Source: Azophilus sp965220425 (lineage in GTDB: Bacteria > Pseudomonadota > Gammaproteobacteria > Pseudomonadales > Azotimanducaceae). Taken from it: DNA of 64,000 nucleotides. Of this stretch, positions 1-8,331 are shown piece by piece; the stretch's first letter is position 1; each line of letters starts with the position of its first letter. Below the pieces are notes generated by a model. The model had not been told where the DNA came from. It did not search any database and was given only the letters and a program-made list of their open reading frames with translations. The stretch spans positions 186,001 through 250,000 of the forward strand of contig OZ244830.1 in NCBI GenBank assembly GCA_965220425.1, in the 5' to 3' direction. Position numbers and translations under genes: made by a program.

Positions 1-119
1 ACGATGATGAAGCGTACAAGTCCCTTCGGGATGCAGAAGCGGTCCTTTCCGTTCCAGCGGTCGATCCGGTACGTACCGGCGTGACGCCAATCCTGGAGGA
101 ACTGGCAAAGTACTCCTAG
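1..119 (+). CDS. C-terminal end of an unidentified protein (partial)
   Basis: An open frame enters from the left edge and ends at TAG 117-119, giving about 38 residues that end in PILEELAKYS. The composition (mixed helical, A/E/L/V rich) looks like real coding sequence, and the gene would converge on the PuuR-like regulator 40 bp away. Too little is visible to assign a family. The regulator context raises the possibility of an amine or amino-acid metabolism gene, but this is only inference. Confidence 0.45.
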   Translation, partial: DDEAYKSLRDAEAVLSVPAVDPVRTGVTPILEELAKYS

Positions 120-158
120 ACCGCAATATGCGACGCGCAGGATCAGACTACAGGAGAA

Positions 159-731
159 TCAGATTGGCGGAGTCATTGCGCTCACAATCACGCATTCTTC
201 GGGCCCCGGATTCTTGAAACGGTGTGGGATACGACTCGCAAAGAGATAGGCTTCCCCGGGCCCCAAAACGCGCGTCTTGCCGCCAACTGTCAATTCGATT
301 CTTCCGCTAATGACCATGCCTCCTTCGTCTCCGGCATGGCCATAGGGTTCGGCGGCGGTCTCGGCACCAACTTCATAGCGCTCAAACAGGAGTTGCAAAG
401 GCCTGCCGTTGAGATCGGCTCCGACTTGTTTCAGCGAGACTCCATTGCCTCCAACTTCGACCAGTTCGTTTGCGGAGAAGAACACTTTGTCCGGGGACAT
501 GGGTTCATCAGAAAAGAATTCAGAAAACGTCAAGGAAAAGACGTCGAGGATTTTTCTGAGCGATCCCACAGACGGACTGGCTTTGTTGCGCTCAGCTTGC
601 GAAATCGCGCCGTGTGTCAAACCAGCATGCTTCGCGAGTTGCCGTTGCGAGTAGCCAAAAACTTTACGCAGGTGGCGGATTCGTTTCCCTATGTCGATCG
701 AATTGATATCAGCTTCGTCAGTCATAGCCAT
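159..731 (-). CDS. Xre-family regulator with C-terminal cupin (PuuR-like)
   Basis: The 190-residue protein has an N-terminal Xre helix-turn-helix (about residues 14-68, with the run GLTHGAISQAERNKASPSVG) and a C-terminal cupin barrel (about 110-185, motif GHAGDEGGMVISG). This is the layout and length of PuuR, the repressor of putrescine catabolism, and conserved PuuR-like features such as LSEFF-type and SAxTP endings are present (LTFSEFF, SAMTPP). I chose the ATG at 731 because the open frame upstream shows no family similarity; ATG 725 is equally possible. The ligand is not shown by the sequence. Family assignment is secure, the putrescine role is inferred. Confidence 0.85.
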   Translation of the reverse strand: MAMTDEADINSIDIGKRIRHLRKVFGYSQRQLAKHAGLTHGAISQAERNKASPSVGSLRKILDVFSLTFSEFFSDEPMSPDKVFFSANELVEVGGNGVSLKQVGADLNGRPLQLLFERYEVGAETAAEPYGHAGDEGGMVISGRIELTVGGKTRVLGPGEAYLFASRIPHRFKNPGPEECVIVSAMTPPI

Positions 732-872
732 TGCCCAATGATGATAGCTCGACGCGATGGTTAACGAAAGCGGACTTCCGGCACTCACCGAGACTGACCG
801 GCACTGTACTTTGCCAAATCCGCCACGATTGTCGAACACAATGTCGAATCTTAACTGACCGAAGGAACCGAT

Positions 873-1979
873 ATGGGCTGCATGAAATCAAAGATTCTCA
901 CGTTCCTGATTGTTGGTTGTGCTGCCCCCGTCTTGACAGGGGTACAAACTGCGGATGACCGAATTGCATCGATTATGTCCACCTATGTGCGTGAAGATGG
1001 CCCGGGTTGCGCTGTGGGTGTCGTTCGTCGCGGCGACCTTGTCTACAACCGCGGATTCGGGTTGGCCAACCTTGAACACGGCGTGCCTGTCACTTCCGAT
1101 ACGGTCTTTCGAATCGGCTCCGTGTCGAAGCAGTTCGTTGCCGCCAGTATTGCGCTGTTGGTACTGAGGAACGAGCTTGATCTGGACGCGAATATTCGCT
1201 CGATATTGCCAGGTCTTCCGCGATACAAGCATGAAATCACCGTCAGGCACCTGATCGGTCACTCCAGTGGCATACCGGATGTCTACAAGCTACTTGAAGT
1301 TCTGGGACATGATAGCGACGGAAACTTTTACCCGAGCGAATTAACGCTTGAGATCATATACCGATTGAAGGAACTGAATTTCGAGCCCGGATCGAAGTTC
1401 GAGTATAGCAATGCCGGCTACTTGCTTCTTGCACAGATCGTTGAAGCGGTCAGTGGGCAGACGTTGCGACAATTTACGGATGAAAACGTTTTCGCTCCTC
1501 TGAGCATGGACAATACGCACTTTCACGATGACCATCGGGAAGTCGTCATGAATCGAGCAAATGGCCACGGGCAGAATTCCAGAGGGCAATGGGAGTTGCG
1601 AAACAGCAACTTTTACGTCGTCGGAGACGGCGGCCTGTTTACAACTGTTGGCGATTTAGCCCAATGGGAACGAAATTTCTACCAGCACCAGCTTGATCAA
1701 GGACCGGAGTTGCAGCAGTTGATGACAGCCCCGCTCGAATATTCGGTGTCCGAACCCGAATTCATGGGCAAAAGGGTGGACTATGGATTTGGACTGTTTC
1801 TTGACGAGCACAAAGGCAACAGGATGATTTGGCATCCGGGCGGCTGGGCCGGATTTCAAGCCGCATCCGCGCGTTTCCCGAACAAGCACGTCTCTTTGAT
1901 AATGCTGTGCAACAAGAAGCAAGCGGGTATGAAGGACGTGTTTCTGGAAGTGACCGACGAGATATTGGGTGCAAATTGA
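873..1979 (+). CDS. Serine hydrolase, beta-lactamase class C / PBP4* family, probable lipoprotein
   Basis: This 368-residue protein belongs to the beta-lactamase-like serine hydrolase family (esterases, D-aminopeptidases, PBP4*). The catalytic SxxK is SVSK at about residues 83-86, the second motif is YSN at 178-180, and the third, KTG-equivalent, box appears as HPGG near the C-terminus (IWHPGGWAGF). The N-terminus is a short hydrophobic signal ending in LIVGC, which fits a lipobox, so the protein is probably lipid-anchored in the periplasm. A purine-rich stretch (gaaggaac) precedes the ATG; an internal ATG at 882 would also keep the signal. The substrate cannot be told from sequence. Confidence 0.85.
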   Translation: MGCMKSKILTFLIVGCAAPVLTGVQTADDRIASIMSTYVREDGPGCAVGVVRRGDLVYNRGFGLANLEHGVPVTSDTVFRIGSVSKQFVAASIALLVLRNELDLDANIRSILPGLPRYKHEITVRHLIGHSSGIPDVYKLLEVLGHDSDGNFYPSELTLEIIYRLKELNFEPGSKFEYSNAGYLLLAQIVEAVSGQTLRQFTDENVFAPLSMDNTHFHDDHREVVMNRANGHGQNSRGQWELRNSNFYVVGDGGLFTTVGDLAQWERNFYQHQLDQGPELQQLMTAPLEYSVSEPEFMGKRVDYGFGLFLDEHKGNRMIWHPGGWAGFQAASARFPNKHVSLIMLCNKKQAGMKDVFLEVTDEILGAN

Positions 1980-2137
1980 TTCACGGCATGGAGTGAGCGT
2001 TGCCACCCAATTCAGTCGGAAAGTTGGAGGCGAGGGCCTATCGGCCTGTCGGAGCAGTGAACTGACAAGTGGATCTTTCGATGGGCGCCGGGGGTGTTTT
2101 CGATGCCGAGTTACCGGCGTAGCGCCTTGTGGACATG

Positions 2138-2304
2138 CTTCGGGTAGATGATGAAGCCCTGCTCCAGCAGGCCGCACTTCAGGTAGTCATCGAACTCCTG
2201 TTTGACGAACGCGGGGAGCAAGCCACCCTCGGCGTTGAGTCGTTCGACAAACCGGGGGTAGTAGGTCGCGACGATCCCGTAAAGCGGGGTCTCTTCAGGG
2301 CGGG
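2138..2304 (-). pseudogene. IS91-family transposase remnant (N-terminal piece)
   Basis: The minus strand encodes about 55 residues (ETPLYGIVATYYPRF, then QEFDDYLKCGLLEQGF) that align with the start of the better preserved IS91-type transposase copy at 35.5-36.7 kb (ETPLYRIVETCYPKF, REFDDYLKSGLLEHGF). The zinc-binding region that should follow is missing, so this is a decayed fragment. It is more diverged than the other copies and therefore probably older. The 160 bp upstream of it (1980-2137) show nothing recognisable. Confidence 0.75.
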
Positions 2305-2307
2305 AGA

Positions 2308-2416
2308 CTTGTCGTACGAGGCGAATCTTCGGGCCTTGTAGCCGTGGAAGAACCGGTCCTCCCGCTCACCGTGCAACGGCGTGTCCGTGGCATCGAAGTC
2401 CAGGTTCAGCCGCGGC
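2308..2416 (-). pseudogene. IS1380-family transposase remnant
   Basis: The minus strand encodes LNLDFDATDTPLHGERED followed by RFFHGYKARRF. This matches the characteristic first catalytic-aspartate segment of IS1380 transposases (LDxDATDxPxHGxQExxFFHGYY). Only about 35 residues remain and the frame is open on neither side, so it is a relic lying directly beside the IS91 relic. Confidence 0.7.
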
Positions 2417-2479
2417 GGCGGCGGGATGCCAAGAAGAGTGCCGGTTCCGGAATCACGCCCTGAAAACCAGGACCTGGCT

Positions 2480-3140
2480 ATGGAGAAAAACCAATTGAGC
2501 CAACACGACAGCCAAATTCCCGGTGAACCGCTCTCGAGAATCAACGCTCCCATAGAAGAAGCTCGGACTTTGCCGACACAGACATACTACAGCCAGGAGT
2601 TCCATGATGCTGAGCGGGAAAAGATCTTCAGCAGGCATTGGGTGTCGGTATTGTTTGATTTTGACGTGGCCGAACCGGGACAAGCGCTGCCTTTCGAGCT
2701 TTGCGGAATGCCTCTGTTAGCGGTTCGTGGGCTGGATGAGAAATTACGGGTCTTTCACAATATAGTGCCCTACGACGGGTGTCTTGCCGTACTGGAGCCT
2801 GCACAGGGGCTCGAACGAATAGAGACGCCTTATCATGGATGGGTCTACGATCTCGAGGGAAGGCTCCTGCAAACGCCCTATTGGGATGGAACCCCGGAGG
2901 GCAATCCGGAACCCGTTGCCGGGTTCGACACAGACTTGATCGAGGTTCACTGCGAGACTTTTCTGCACACGGTTTGCATAAATCTTTCGCGTGAGCCGGA
3001 GTCCTTTCAGGACCACGTCGCGCCCATCACTTCTCAGTTTTCAGATTATGATTTCGGCCAGATTGCCGTAGCCGTCGACACATCTGGTCGCCCGATAGTT
3101 CCCAGGACAGTTACACACTGCAACTGGAAGATATTCTTTG
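2480..3140 (+). pseudogene. Rieske-type aromatic-ring hydroxylating oxygenase alpha subunit, truncated
   Basis: About 220 residues from ATG 2480 follow the N-terminal half of Rieske oxygenase alpha subunits: the entry helix (EREKIFSRHWVSVL), the Rieske barrel with PYHGWVYDLEG, and the start of the catalytic domain ending at HCNWKIFFDG. Just after that NWK segment the sequence switches to an antisense Fic fragment, so the mononuclear-iron domain is lost. In the Rieske domain the first ligand pair CxH is replaced (VPYDG) and the second pair keeps only the histidine (ETPYHGW instead of CPYHGW). That may be a subfamily trait or decay. The frame stays open to 3439 but the tail is unrelated. Confidence 0.7.
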
Positions 3141-3144
3141 ATGG

Positions 3145-3275
3145 TGCCGCGCCCGGCTCCGTGCCGGTTGAGATGTCCCGCTTCGGCCAAGGTGCGGAAG
3201 TGCCCCTTGAGGGTATTACGGCTGGCCCCGGTGACCAGAACCGCGTCGGCAACGCTCACGCGGCCTCTGAGGACG
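3145..3275 (-). pseudogene. Fic-family protein, C-terminal winged-helix fragment (copy 1)
   Basis: The minus strand encodes RGRVSVADAVLVTGASRN, then KGHFRTLAEAGHLNRHGAG and RGT, the winged helix that closes many Fic-domain AMP-transferase proteins. It is an inverted, slightly diverged copy of the segment at 5660-5793. It has neither a catalytic Fic core nor a proper end and forms the breakpoint of the Rieske gene. Confidence 0.7.
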
Positions 3276-3284
3276 TTACGCTTT

Positions 3285-3846
3285 CCAGCAGTCAAGCGTC
3301 TGCCACATCGCATTGCCTGGCGAAGCGCCCTTTACGAGCACGACCTGGTCGTCCACCCGGTACGCACCATCCAGGTTGCAACCATACGCCGGGTGCGGAC
3401 AAAGACGCTCTCCGGGCGCAGGCTGAAGGTGGTAATTGAGCCGCTCGAGAAACTCGAAATCGGTCGAATTCCCATCCGCAATTCCTACATCTCGGACCTG
3501 CATCGTGCCGTCCTGGATGCCGCCGACCGTCCGCGACTCGTCGGGGGGCGGAGATGTTGGCGGAGGCAGTCGCCACCGCCGCCCCCAATCTGAAATCCGA
3601 CATCCTCATCGACTACGCCAACCGCCTGGGCTACGCGGCGGCTCTCCGCCGGCTCGGCTCGCTCGCCGACACCTTGACGCTGCACCCTCTCGCCGGCGCA
3701 CTCGAGCCCCTCAAACGGATTACCGCGGATCTGGACCCAGAACCGGGTTCGAACGAATCCGTGGCTTTGCGGGACAAACGATGGCGCGTGCGCTGGCCGC
3801 CCATTACCAGCCTTGCAGCCGCGCTGAAACCCGCACGAGGAGTTGA
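3285..3846 (+). pseudogene. AbiEi-like type IV antitoxin, 5' truncated and frameshifted
   Basis: The plus strand first reads AWRSALYEHDLVVHPV up to RAVLDAADRPRLVGG in the frame of 3285, then continues as MLAEAVATAAPNLKSDILI, then RLGSLADTL, one frame back. Together these follow the central and C-terminal parts of AbiEi-family antitoxins. The change of frame falls in a run of six G at 3543-3548; a seventh G would restore one frame, so a single-base loss is likely. The N-terminal wing is missing because the Fic fragment abuts it. The second frame has no stop before the downstream helix-turn-helix gene, so a fused product is possible. Confidence 0.6.
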
Positions 3847-3847
3847 A

Positions 3848-4132
3848 GTGAGCACGTTCGGTCAAGAACTGATTGAGTCCCTCACCGAGGCCCTGGCTCA
3901 TGCGAGAGGCGAAGGCCCTGCAAAGGTTCATGTTGTTCTGACTCCACGCGAAGTCCGCAAACAGATCAACTTGACCCAGGCACAGATGGCGCCACTGATG
4001 GGCATGAGCCTGTCCGGTTACCGGAAATGGGAGCAGGGAAGGCGGCGGGTGAGCGGTCGGGCTGCTACCCTTTTGCAAGTCATTGCCAAGGAACCCGAAG
4101 CCGTCAAGCGCGCCCTGCAGCCGCCCGAGTAG
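3848..4132 (+). CDS. Helix-turn-helix antitoxin-like protein (HigA/NadS type)
   Basis: A GTG at 3848 preceded by AGGAG at good distance starts a 94-residue protein. Its C-terminal half is an Xre-type helix-turn-helix (LTQAQMAPLMGMSLSGYRKW, then EQGRRRVSGRAATLL), and it ends in the KRAL type of tail seen in antitoxins that pair with RelE-like toxins. No intact toxin gene flanks it; a RelE-like stub lies 1.2 kb downstream. The gene is open in frame with the AbiEi-like remnant upstream, so translation could also start further left. The antitoxin role is inferred from family. Confidence 0.65.
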   Translation: MSTFGQELIESLTEALAHARGEGPAKVHVVLTPREVRKQINLTQAQMAPLMGMSLSGYRKWEQGRRRVSGRAATLLQVIAKEPEAVKRALQPPE

Positions 4133-4336
4133 CCTTCGAAGCCGGTTTCGAGTTTCTACGCCGATTCACAGCCAAAGCATCCATGTACCCCTACACCGTC
4201 TCCCGGAACTGCTGGAACGAAATGGGCGGGCAATCTCGCACGTCAGCATCGCGCGACCTCTCACAGCCCGCGCAACGGCCGTTCTGATATGCTCCATCCC
4301 GATTCGAGCGAGTGGTGGCAGTCGGGGCAACTTCGC

Positions 4337-4618
4337 ATGAGCGCGATCATCAAGGAAGTCTACGATGCCTTCAGAAGCGCCGGAGTTTCAGACGAACTGG
4401 CGGCCGCGGCTGCGCTAGCCATTCCACCGAACGGCGAACTGGCAACGAAGAGCGATATCCGGGAACTCCGGGCGGAGTTAAAGGGCGATATCCGGGAACT
4501 TCGTGCAGACACCCGCAGCGACATGAAAGATCTTGAACTGCGCATGACTCTCAAGTTGTTCGCTGCGGTTAGTATGGCCGTTGCCGGGATAAAGGCGCTC
4601 GATTTCCTGATCGGCTGA
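4337..4618 (+). CDS. Small coiled-coil protein with C-terminal hydrophobic helix
   Basis: From ATG 4337 a 93-residue protein is encoded. It has a helical start (IIKEVYDAFRSAGVSDELAA), a central charged coiled coil with an imperfect tandem repeat (SDIRELRAELKG then GDIRELRADTRS), and a C-terminal hydrophobic segment (KLFAAVSMAVAGIKALDFLI). This layout resembles DUF1640-like small membrane-anchored coiled-coil proteins that are common next to mobile DNA. No function can be assigned. An upstream in-frame ATG at 4289 lacks a family-like extension. Confidence 0.5.
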   Translation: MSAIIKEVYDAFRSAGVSDELAAAAALAIPPNGELATKSDIRELRAELKGDIRELRADTRSDMKDLELRMTLKLFAAVSMAVAGIKALDFLIG

Positions 4619-4649
4619 ACCAGTCCGGCCCCGCATCCAGGGCCAAACT

Positions 4650-5156
4650 TCAGCTCGTCGGCTGCGCCCGCAACGCTTCGAGGTGGTTGGGCTGCGTCTT
4701 GTACTCGCCGCGGTGACGGACATCCTTGTCGGTATGTCTCAGGAGTTCGAGATGAAGCTGCCGGACGTGGTTCTCGCTGAGGTCGATGGCCTGCCAGTTG
4801 GCAAACACGGTCTCCATCGCGTCCGCGTAGCCCGCGACCTCCTGTTCGTCCCGGGATGCGAAGGAGCGAACATCGATGTTCGCGAGCAAACTCTCGACCT
4901 CCCGGTCCGTCAGCCTGGCGCCCTCGATCCGGGTGGAAGAACCGATGCTCTCGATGGCCGCTACGCGCCGGAGCCGGGACAGGCGGTCGGGCGCGACACG
5001 GCTGATCGCTTGCCAGGCTCCCTTGAACTCGTCGATCTCGGCGACGAGCCGGAGCAGTTCGTTTGTAACGGCGGGTGTTGATGCGAGGAACCGCCCATCC
5101 GTTGGATCATCCATTTCCATCCGATAAGCATGCATGGATGGCATCCGCTTGTCCAT
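4650..5156 (-). pseudogene. Fic-family protein, N-terminal half only
   Basis: The 168-residue frame matches the N-terminal helical region of class II Fic proteins. It includes an inhibitory-helix motif of the (S/T)xxxE(G/N) type (IGSSTRIEGARLTDREVE) and the segment RHRGEYKTQPNHLEA that normally precedes the Fic core. It stops right there, so the catalytic HxFx(D/E)GNGR loop is absent and the protein cannot AMPylate. The missing C-terminal wing exists as two separated fragments nearby (3145-3275 and 5619-5805). ATG 5120 is an alternative start closer to family length. Confidence 0.75.
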
Positions 5157-5289
5157 CCGTTTTCATCCGATTAATGCGGGGTGGCTTTGCGTTGGCATGT
5201 GCCCGGGCGGACGGGCCCAGGCGGAGCATTCGATGGTTGCGAAGGGCTTGAGCGAAAGGTGTTCACGCGGCGCTTGACATCATTCCATC

Positions 5290-5375
5290 AATGGAATCCG
5301 AACGAAGTGGATTGCCCAGTCGAATACACCGACGAGTTCGGGGCATGGTGGGCGCAACTAGAGGAACGCCAGTAA
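5290..5375 (+). pseudogene. RelE/ParE-like toxin stub
   Basis: The short frame ending at TAA 5373-5375 reads VEYTDEFGAWWAQLEERQ, the typical first helix of RelE/HigB-like toxins (VExTDEFxxWxxxLxxxEQ), then stops. No ATG in this frame is near; GTG at about 5309 could start it. Only some 22 residues remain, so it is a relic, perhaps the former partner of the antitoxin gene at 3848. The surrounding 5157-5489 holds nothing else that I recognise. Confidence 0.4.
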
Positions 5376-5489
5376 GCCCATTCGCGTTTTCTACGCATTC
5401 GATCCGAGGCGGTGCTACCACCGGCGTGAAGCTGCATTAGATCCACCGGTTTGAAGTTGTAGTCTTTCGGGGTGGCTTGTCGACGGTGG

Positions 5490-5618
5490 TCACGACTCGG
5501 GGTTGGCATCTTTCATGCGGAAGCTCTTGCCTTCAAGGACGATTGTTTCGGCATGGTGGAGCAGGCGGTCGAGGACGGCCGAAGTCAGCGTTGCGTCGTT
5601 GTTGAAGATTTCGGGCCA
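5490..5618 (-). pseudogene. IS21-family IstB ATPase, C-terminal remnant
   Basis: The last 42 residues of the minus-strand frame (WPEIFNNDATLTSAVLDRLL, HHAETIVLEGKSFRMKD) match the extreme C-terminus of IstB helper ATPases, whose usual ending is AILDRLLHHxxxxxIxGxSYR. The rest of IstB and the partner IstA are missing, replaced upstream by an antisense Fic fragment. Confidence 0.7.
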
Positions 5619-5805
5619 TCTCCCGGAACTCTCGGCTCGAATACTGGAAATCGCCCGTGACAGAGGCCGCGTGAGCATAGCCGACGCGGTTCTGGTCACC
5701 GGGGCCAGCCGCAATACCCTCAAGGGGCACTTCCGGATCTTGGTCGAATCAGGACATCTCAACCGGCACGGAGCCGGGCGCGGCACCTGGTATTCGCCCG
5801 CATGA
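5619..5805 (+). pseudogene. Fic-family protein, C-terminal winged-helix fragment (copy 2)
   Basis: The plus strand reads HLPELSARILEIARDRGRVS, then IADAVLVTGASRNTLKGHF and ends GAGRGTWYSPA followed by TGA. This is a natural C-terminus of Fic proteins, including the helix before the wing. It begins abruptly at the IstB relic. Directly after it, 5808-5835 is an inverted match of 4143-4170 (core tttctacgccgattcacag), probably a mobile-element end. Confidence 0.7.
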
Positions 5806-6235
5806 CTGTGAATCGGCGTAGAAATTCGACCCGCGGATAGGACGAATAACCGCCCGAAACGGGATGGTTCCGAAGTAGCTCCAAAGAAACGTTGATTGAT
5901 CCGGCGCTCGAGGGAAGCCTCCAAGGTCCCCGTTGCAGATGTGGCGGTGACCACGAGGGACGCAATCGGCGCGTGAAACCGTGTTTTTCGGCGGCCGCTC
6001 CTGGAAGAGCCTTGAGGTGGTCCTGGTTCAGCGTCAGGGGTGATCGGTTCGCGTCGGCGGGGCCGCATCGGCAGGGCTCGCGGATTTGACGTTGCGGCTG
6101 CCTCGCGTGCACGAATGTGCTCGAGGATATTGGCGATGACGTCAGGATTGTCGGTGCAGGCAATTGAGCGACCGGCTGGAAAAACTATGTGTTTGCGGTG
6201 GTGTAAGGTGTCGGCCACAAAAACCCATCCACGCT
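5806..6235. other. Gene-free stretch with an IS91 transposase C-terminal relic
   Basis: These 430 bp carry no intact gene. On the minus strand about 6090-6170 encode SIACTDNPDVIANILEHIRA, which corresponds to the end of the IS91-type transposase copy at 35.5 kb (VIACIEDPDVIATILGHIRA). The rest shows no recognisable content apart from the short inverted match at 5808-5835. Confidence 0.55.
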
Positions 6236-6721
6236 TTACTTCAACCCCACTACCCGCCGGGCGGAGATCACGCCGGTGTCGAAGCCCAGTACGTGCATGC
6301 GGCCGATGTAACGGGCATGCTCGATCTTCAGGCAGCGGTCCATGACCACGTCGAGACCCGCCCGGGCGGCGAGTTGCGCGCCCTCGGGACTGATGACGCC
6401 GAACTGGAGCCAGAGAGCGCGCGCGCCGACCGCGACCGCGTCGCGCGCGATGGCCGGTACCGCTGCCGGTGCGCGGAACACGTCGACCAGGTCCACTGGG
6501 TCCGGGATGTCGGTGAGGCTCGGATAGGAACGGGCGCCCAGCACCGCCTCCTCCCGCGGGTTTACGGGGATCACGCGATAACCGTGGCGCGCGGCATAGA
6601 AGCCGACGAAGTGGCTGGCGCGGAGCACGTTCGACGACAGCCCGACAATGGCCACGGTGCGCGCCTCGTGCAGCACCCGCTGGATGACCTCCGGGTCCTG
6701 GTAGGGCGCCGGACCGGTCAC
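6236..6721 (-). CDS. CoA-binding Rossmann protein (YccU-like)
   Basis: This 161-residue protein is a stand-alone CoA-binding domain. It has the nucleotide loop VAIVGLSSNVLRASHFVG, the IPVNP segment, and the conserved LWLQFGV and VMDRCLKIEH motifs. It begins with GTG at 6719-6721, whose last bases overlap the TGA of the sulfhydrylase gene (GTGA), so the two genes are translationally coupled. Members of this family bind CoA and are often of unknown cellular role; pairing with a MetY-type enzyme is recurrent in proteobacteria. Confidence 0.85.
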   Translation of the reverse strand: MTGPAPYQDPEVIQRVLHEARTVAIVGLSSNVLRASHFVGFYAARHGYRVIPVNPREEAVLGARSYPSLTDIPDPVDLVDVFRAPAAVPAIARDAVAVGARALWLQFGVISPEGAQLAARAGLDVVMDRCLKIEHARYIGRMHVLGFDTGVISARRVVGLK

Positions 6722-8028
6722 GATGCTTTTCTCCCGATGCGCGCGAAGCCCTGTTCGAGATCCCAGATCAGGTCGTCGGCATCCTCGATGCCGATGGACA
6801 GGCGAACGGTGCCCGGGCCGATGCCGGCGGCGGCGAGTTCGTCGTCGCCGAGTTGCCGGTGGGTGGTGCTCGCGGGGTGGATGATGAGGCTCTTCGCGTC
6901 GCCGACGTTGGCCAGGTGCGAGAACAGCTTGACGCCGCGGATGAATTCCTGGCCGGCCTCCCGGCCCCCGTCGAGGTCGAAGCAGAACACGGCGCCCGCC
7001 CCTTTCGGCAGGTACCGGGCGACCAGGCCCGCGTACGGGCTGCCCGGCAACCCCGGATGGCGCACGGCAACCACGTCGTCCCGCCAAGAGAGCCACTCGG
7101 CGACGGCGCGGGCATTGTCGACATGGCGGTCCATGCGCAGGGCCAGGGTCTCGATCCCCTGCATGAACAGGAAGGCGTTCATGGGGCTCATCGCCCCGCC
7201 CAGATCCCGCAGGGTTTCCGCGCGGAGCTTCATCAGGTAGCCATGGTTGCCGAAGGTCTCGTGAAAGGCCAGCCCATGGTAGGCGGGGGAGGGGTCGGCG
7301 ACGACCGCGAACTTGCCGTTGGACCAGTCGAACTCTCCGGAGTCCACCACCGCGCCGCCGATGCTCGTACCGTGACCGCCGAGGAACTTGGTGAGCGAGT
7401 GCACGACGATGTCCGCGCCCCACTCCATGGGACGGCACAGGTAAGGCGTCGCGAACGTGTTGTCCACCATGAGCGGCACGCCCGCATCGTGGGCGATGGC
7501 GGCGACCGCCTCGATGTCGAGGACGTTGCCGCCGGGGTTGCCGATGGTCTCCGCGAAGAGCGCCCGCGTCCGCTCCCGCACCGCGTCGCGCCAGCAGGCC
7601 GGGGAGTCCGGGTCGACGAAGGTCAACTCCACGGAGAGCTTGCGCGCCAGGTGCTTGAGTTGGGTGACCGTGCCCCCGTAGAGCGCCGCGGAGGCGACCA
7701 TGTGGTCCCCGGGCACGAGCATGGTGAACAGGGCCGACGACTGAGCGGCGAGACCGCTCGCGAAGGCCACCGCACCGATGCCGCCCTCCAGGTTCGCGAG
7801 CCGCTCCTCGAGCGCGGCCACCGTCGGGTTCATGATCCGCGAGTAGGTGTTCCCGTATTCCTGCAGGTTGAAGTAGGCCGCGGCCGACTCCGGATCCTCG
7901 AAGACATAGCTCGACGTCTGGTAGATGGGCACGGCACGGGCGCCGGTGCCCGGTTCCGGGCGCGCCCCGGCATGCACGGCGCGGGTGTGGAAGCCGAACG
8001 CGCGATCGGGCTGATAGTCGTCTGACAT
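6718..8028 (-). CDS. metY: O-acetylhomoserine / O-succinylhomoserine sulfhydrylase
   Basis: A 436-residue PLP-dependent enzyme of the Cys/Met metabolism family that makes homocysteine (or methionine directly) from activated homoserine and sulfide. The PLP lysine lies in HSLTKFLGGHGTSIGG and other family signatures are present (YSRIMNPTVAALEERLANLE, ASGLAAQ, VDNTFATPYL). The length and the long insert between YLCRP and the lysine favour the MetY subgroup over the shorter MetZ. It forms a two-gene operon with the overlapping CoA-binding protein. ATG 8028 has no strong Shine-Dalgarno but gives the expected N-terminus (FGFHTRAVHAG). Confidence 0.92.
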   Translation of the reverse strand: MSDDYQPDRAFGFHTRAVHAGARPEPGTGARAVPIYQTSSYVFEDPESAAAYFNLQEYGNTYSRIMNPTVAALEERLANLEGGIGAVAFASGLAAQSSALFTMLVPGDHMVASAALYGGTVTQLKHLARKLSVELTFVDPDSPACWRDAVRERTRALFAETIGNPGGNVLDIEAVAAIAHDAGVPLMVDNTFATPYLCRPMEWGADIVVHSLTKFLGGHGTSIGGAVVDSGEFDWSNGKFAVVADPSPAYHGLAFHETFGNHGYLMKLRAETLRDLGGAMSPMNAFLFMQGIETLALRMDRHVDNARAVAEWLSWRDDVVAVRHPGLPGSPYAGLVARYLPKGAGAVFCFDLDGGREAGQEFIRGVKLFSHLANVGDAKSLIIHPASTTHRQLGDDELAAAGIGPGTVRLSIGIEDADDLIWDLEQGFARIGRKAS

Positions 8029-8331
8029 GATGCACAGCCTGTCGCTCCGGGCGGGTCGCTGTCAATGGCGTGAGCGCGTGCCCTGCTGCCGGGAGCCCAA
8101 CAACGGCAGCGCCTCGCACATCGGCCCGACTACCAGAACCTCATTTGACGCCTTCGCTACTCCCCATGCCAGCTCACATGCCCCCAAATCGACCGGGATC
8201 CAACATTTTTATACTCGCCGACTCAGGCCAAAACCGCGTTTGTTCTTCCTATGCCCTTTCAACTACCGGTGGCGGCTTGAATTGGAATTTGCACCCCACA
8301 GGTATCCATTTGACCTTACATAGCACAAGAT
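8029..8331. other. Intergenic region upstream of the sulfhydrylase gene
   Basis: About 300 bp between the divergent sulfhydrylase gene and an IS1595 relic. It must hold the metY promoter, but I find no convincing SAM-responsive riboswitch structure or clear palindrome. The right half (8190-8331) is notably more AT-rich than its surroundings. Confidence 0.5.

Noticed and set aside
6722..8119. Long N-terminal extension of the CoA-binding protein frame
   Set aside because: It is an out-of-frame reading of the sulfhydrylase gene; the GTG at 6719-6721 gives the normal family length.
8029..8331. SAM or other methionine-related riboswitch upstream of metY
   Set aside because: I could not find the multi-stem arrangement with conserved purine-rich core expected for SAM riboswitches in these 300 bp.
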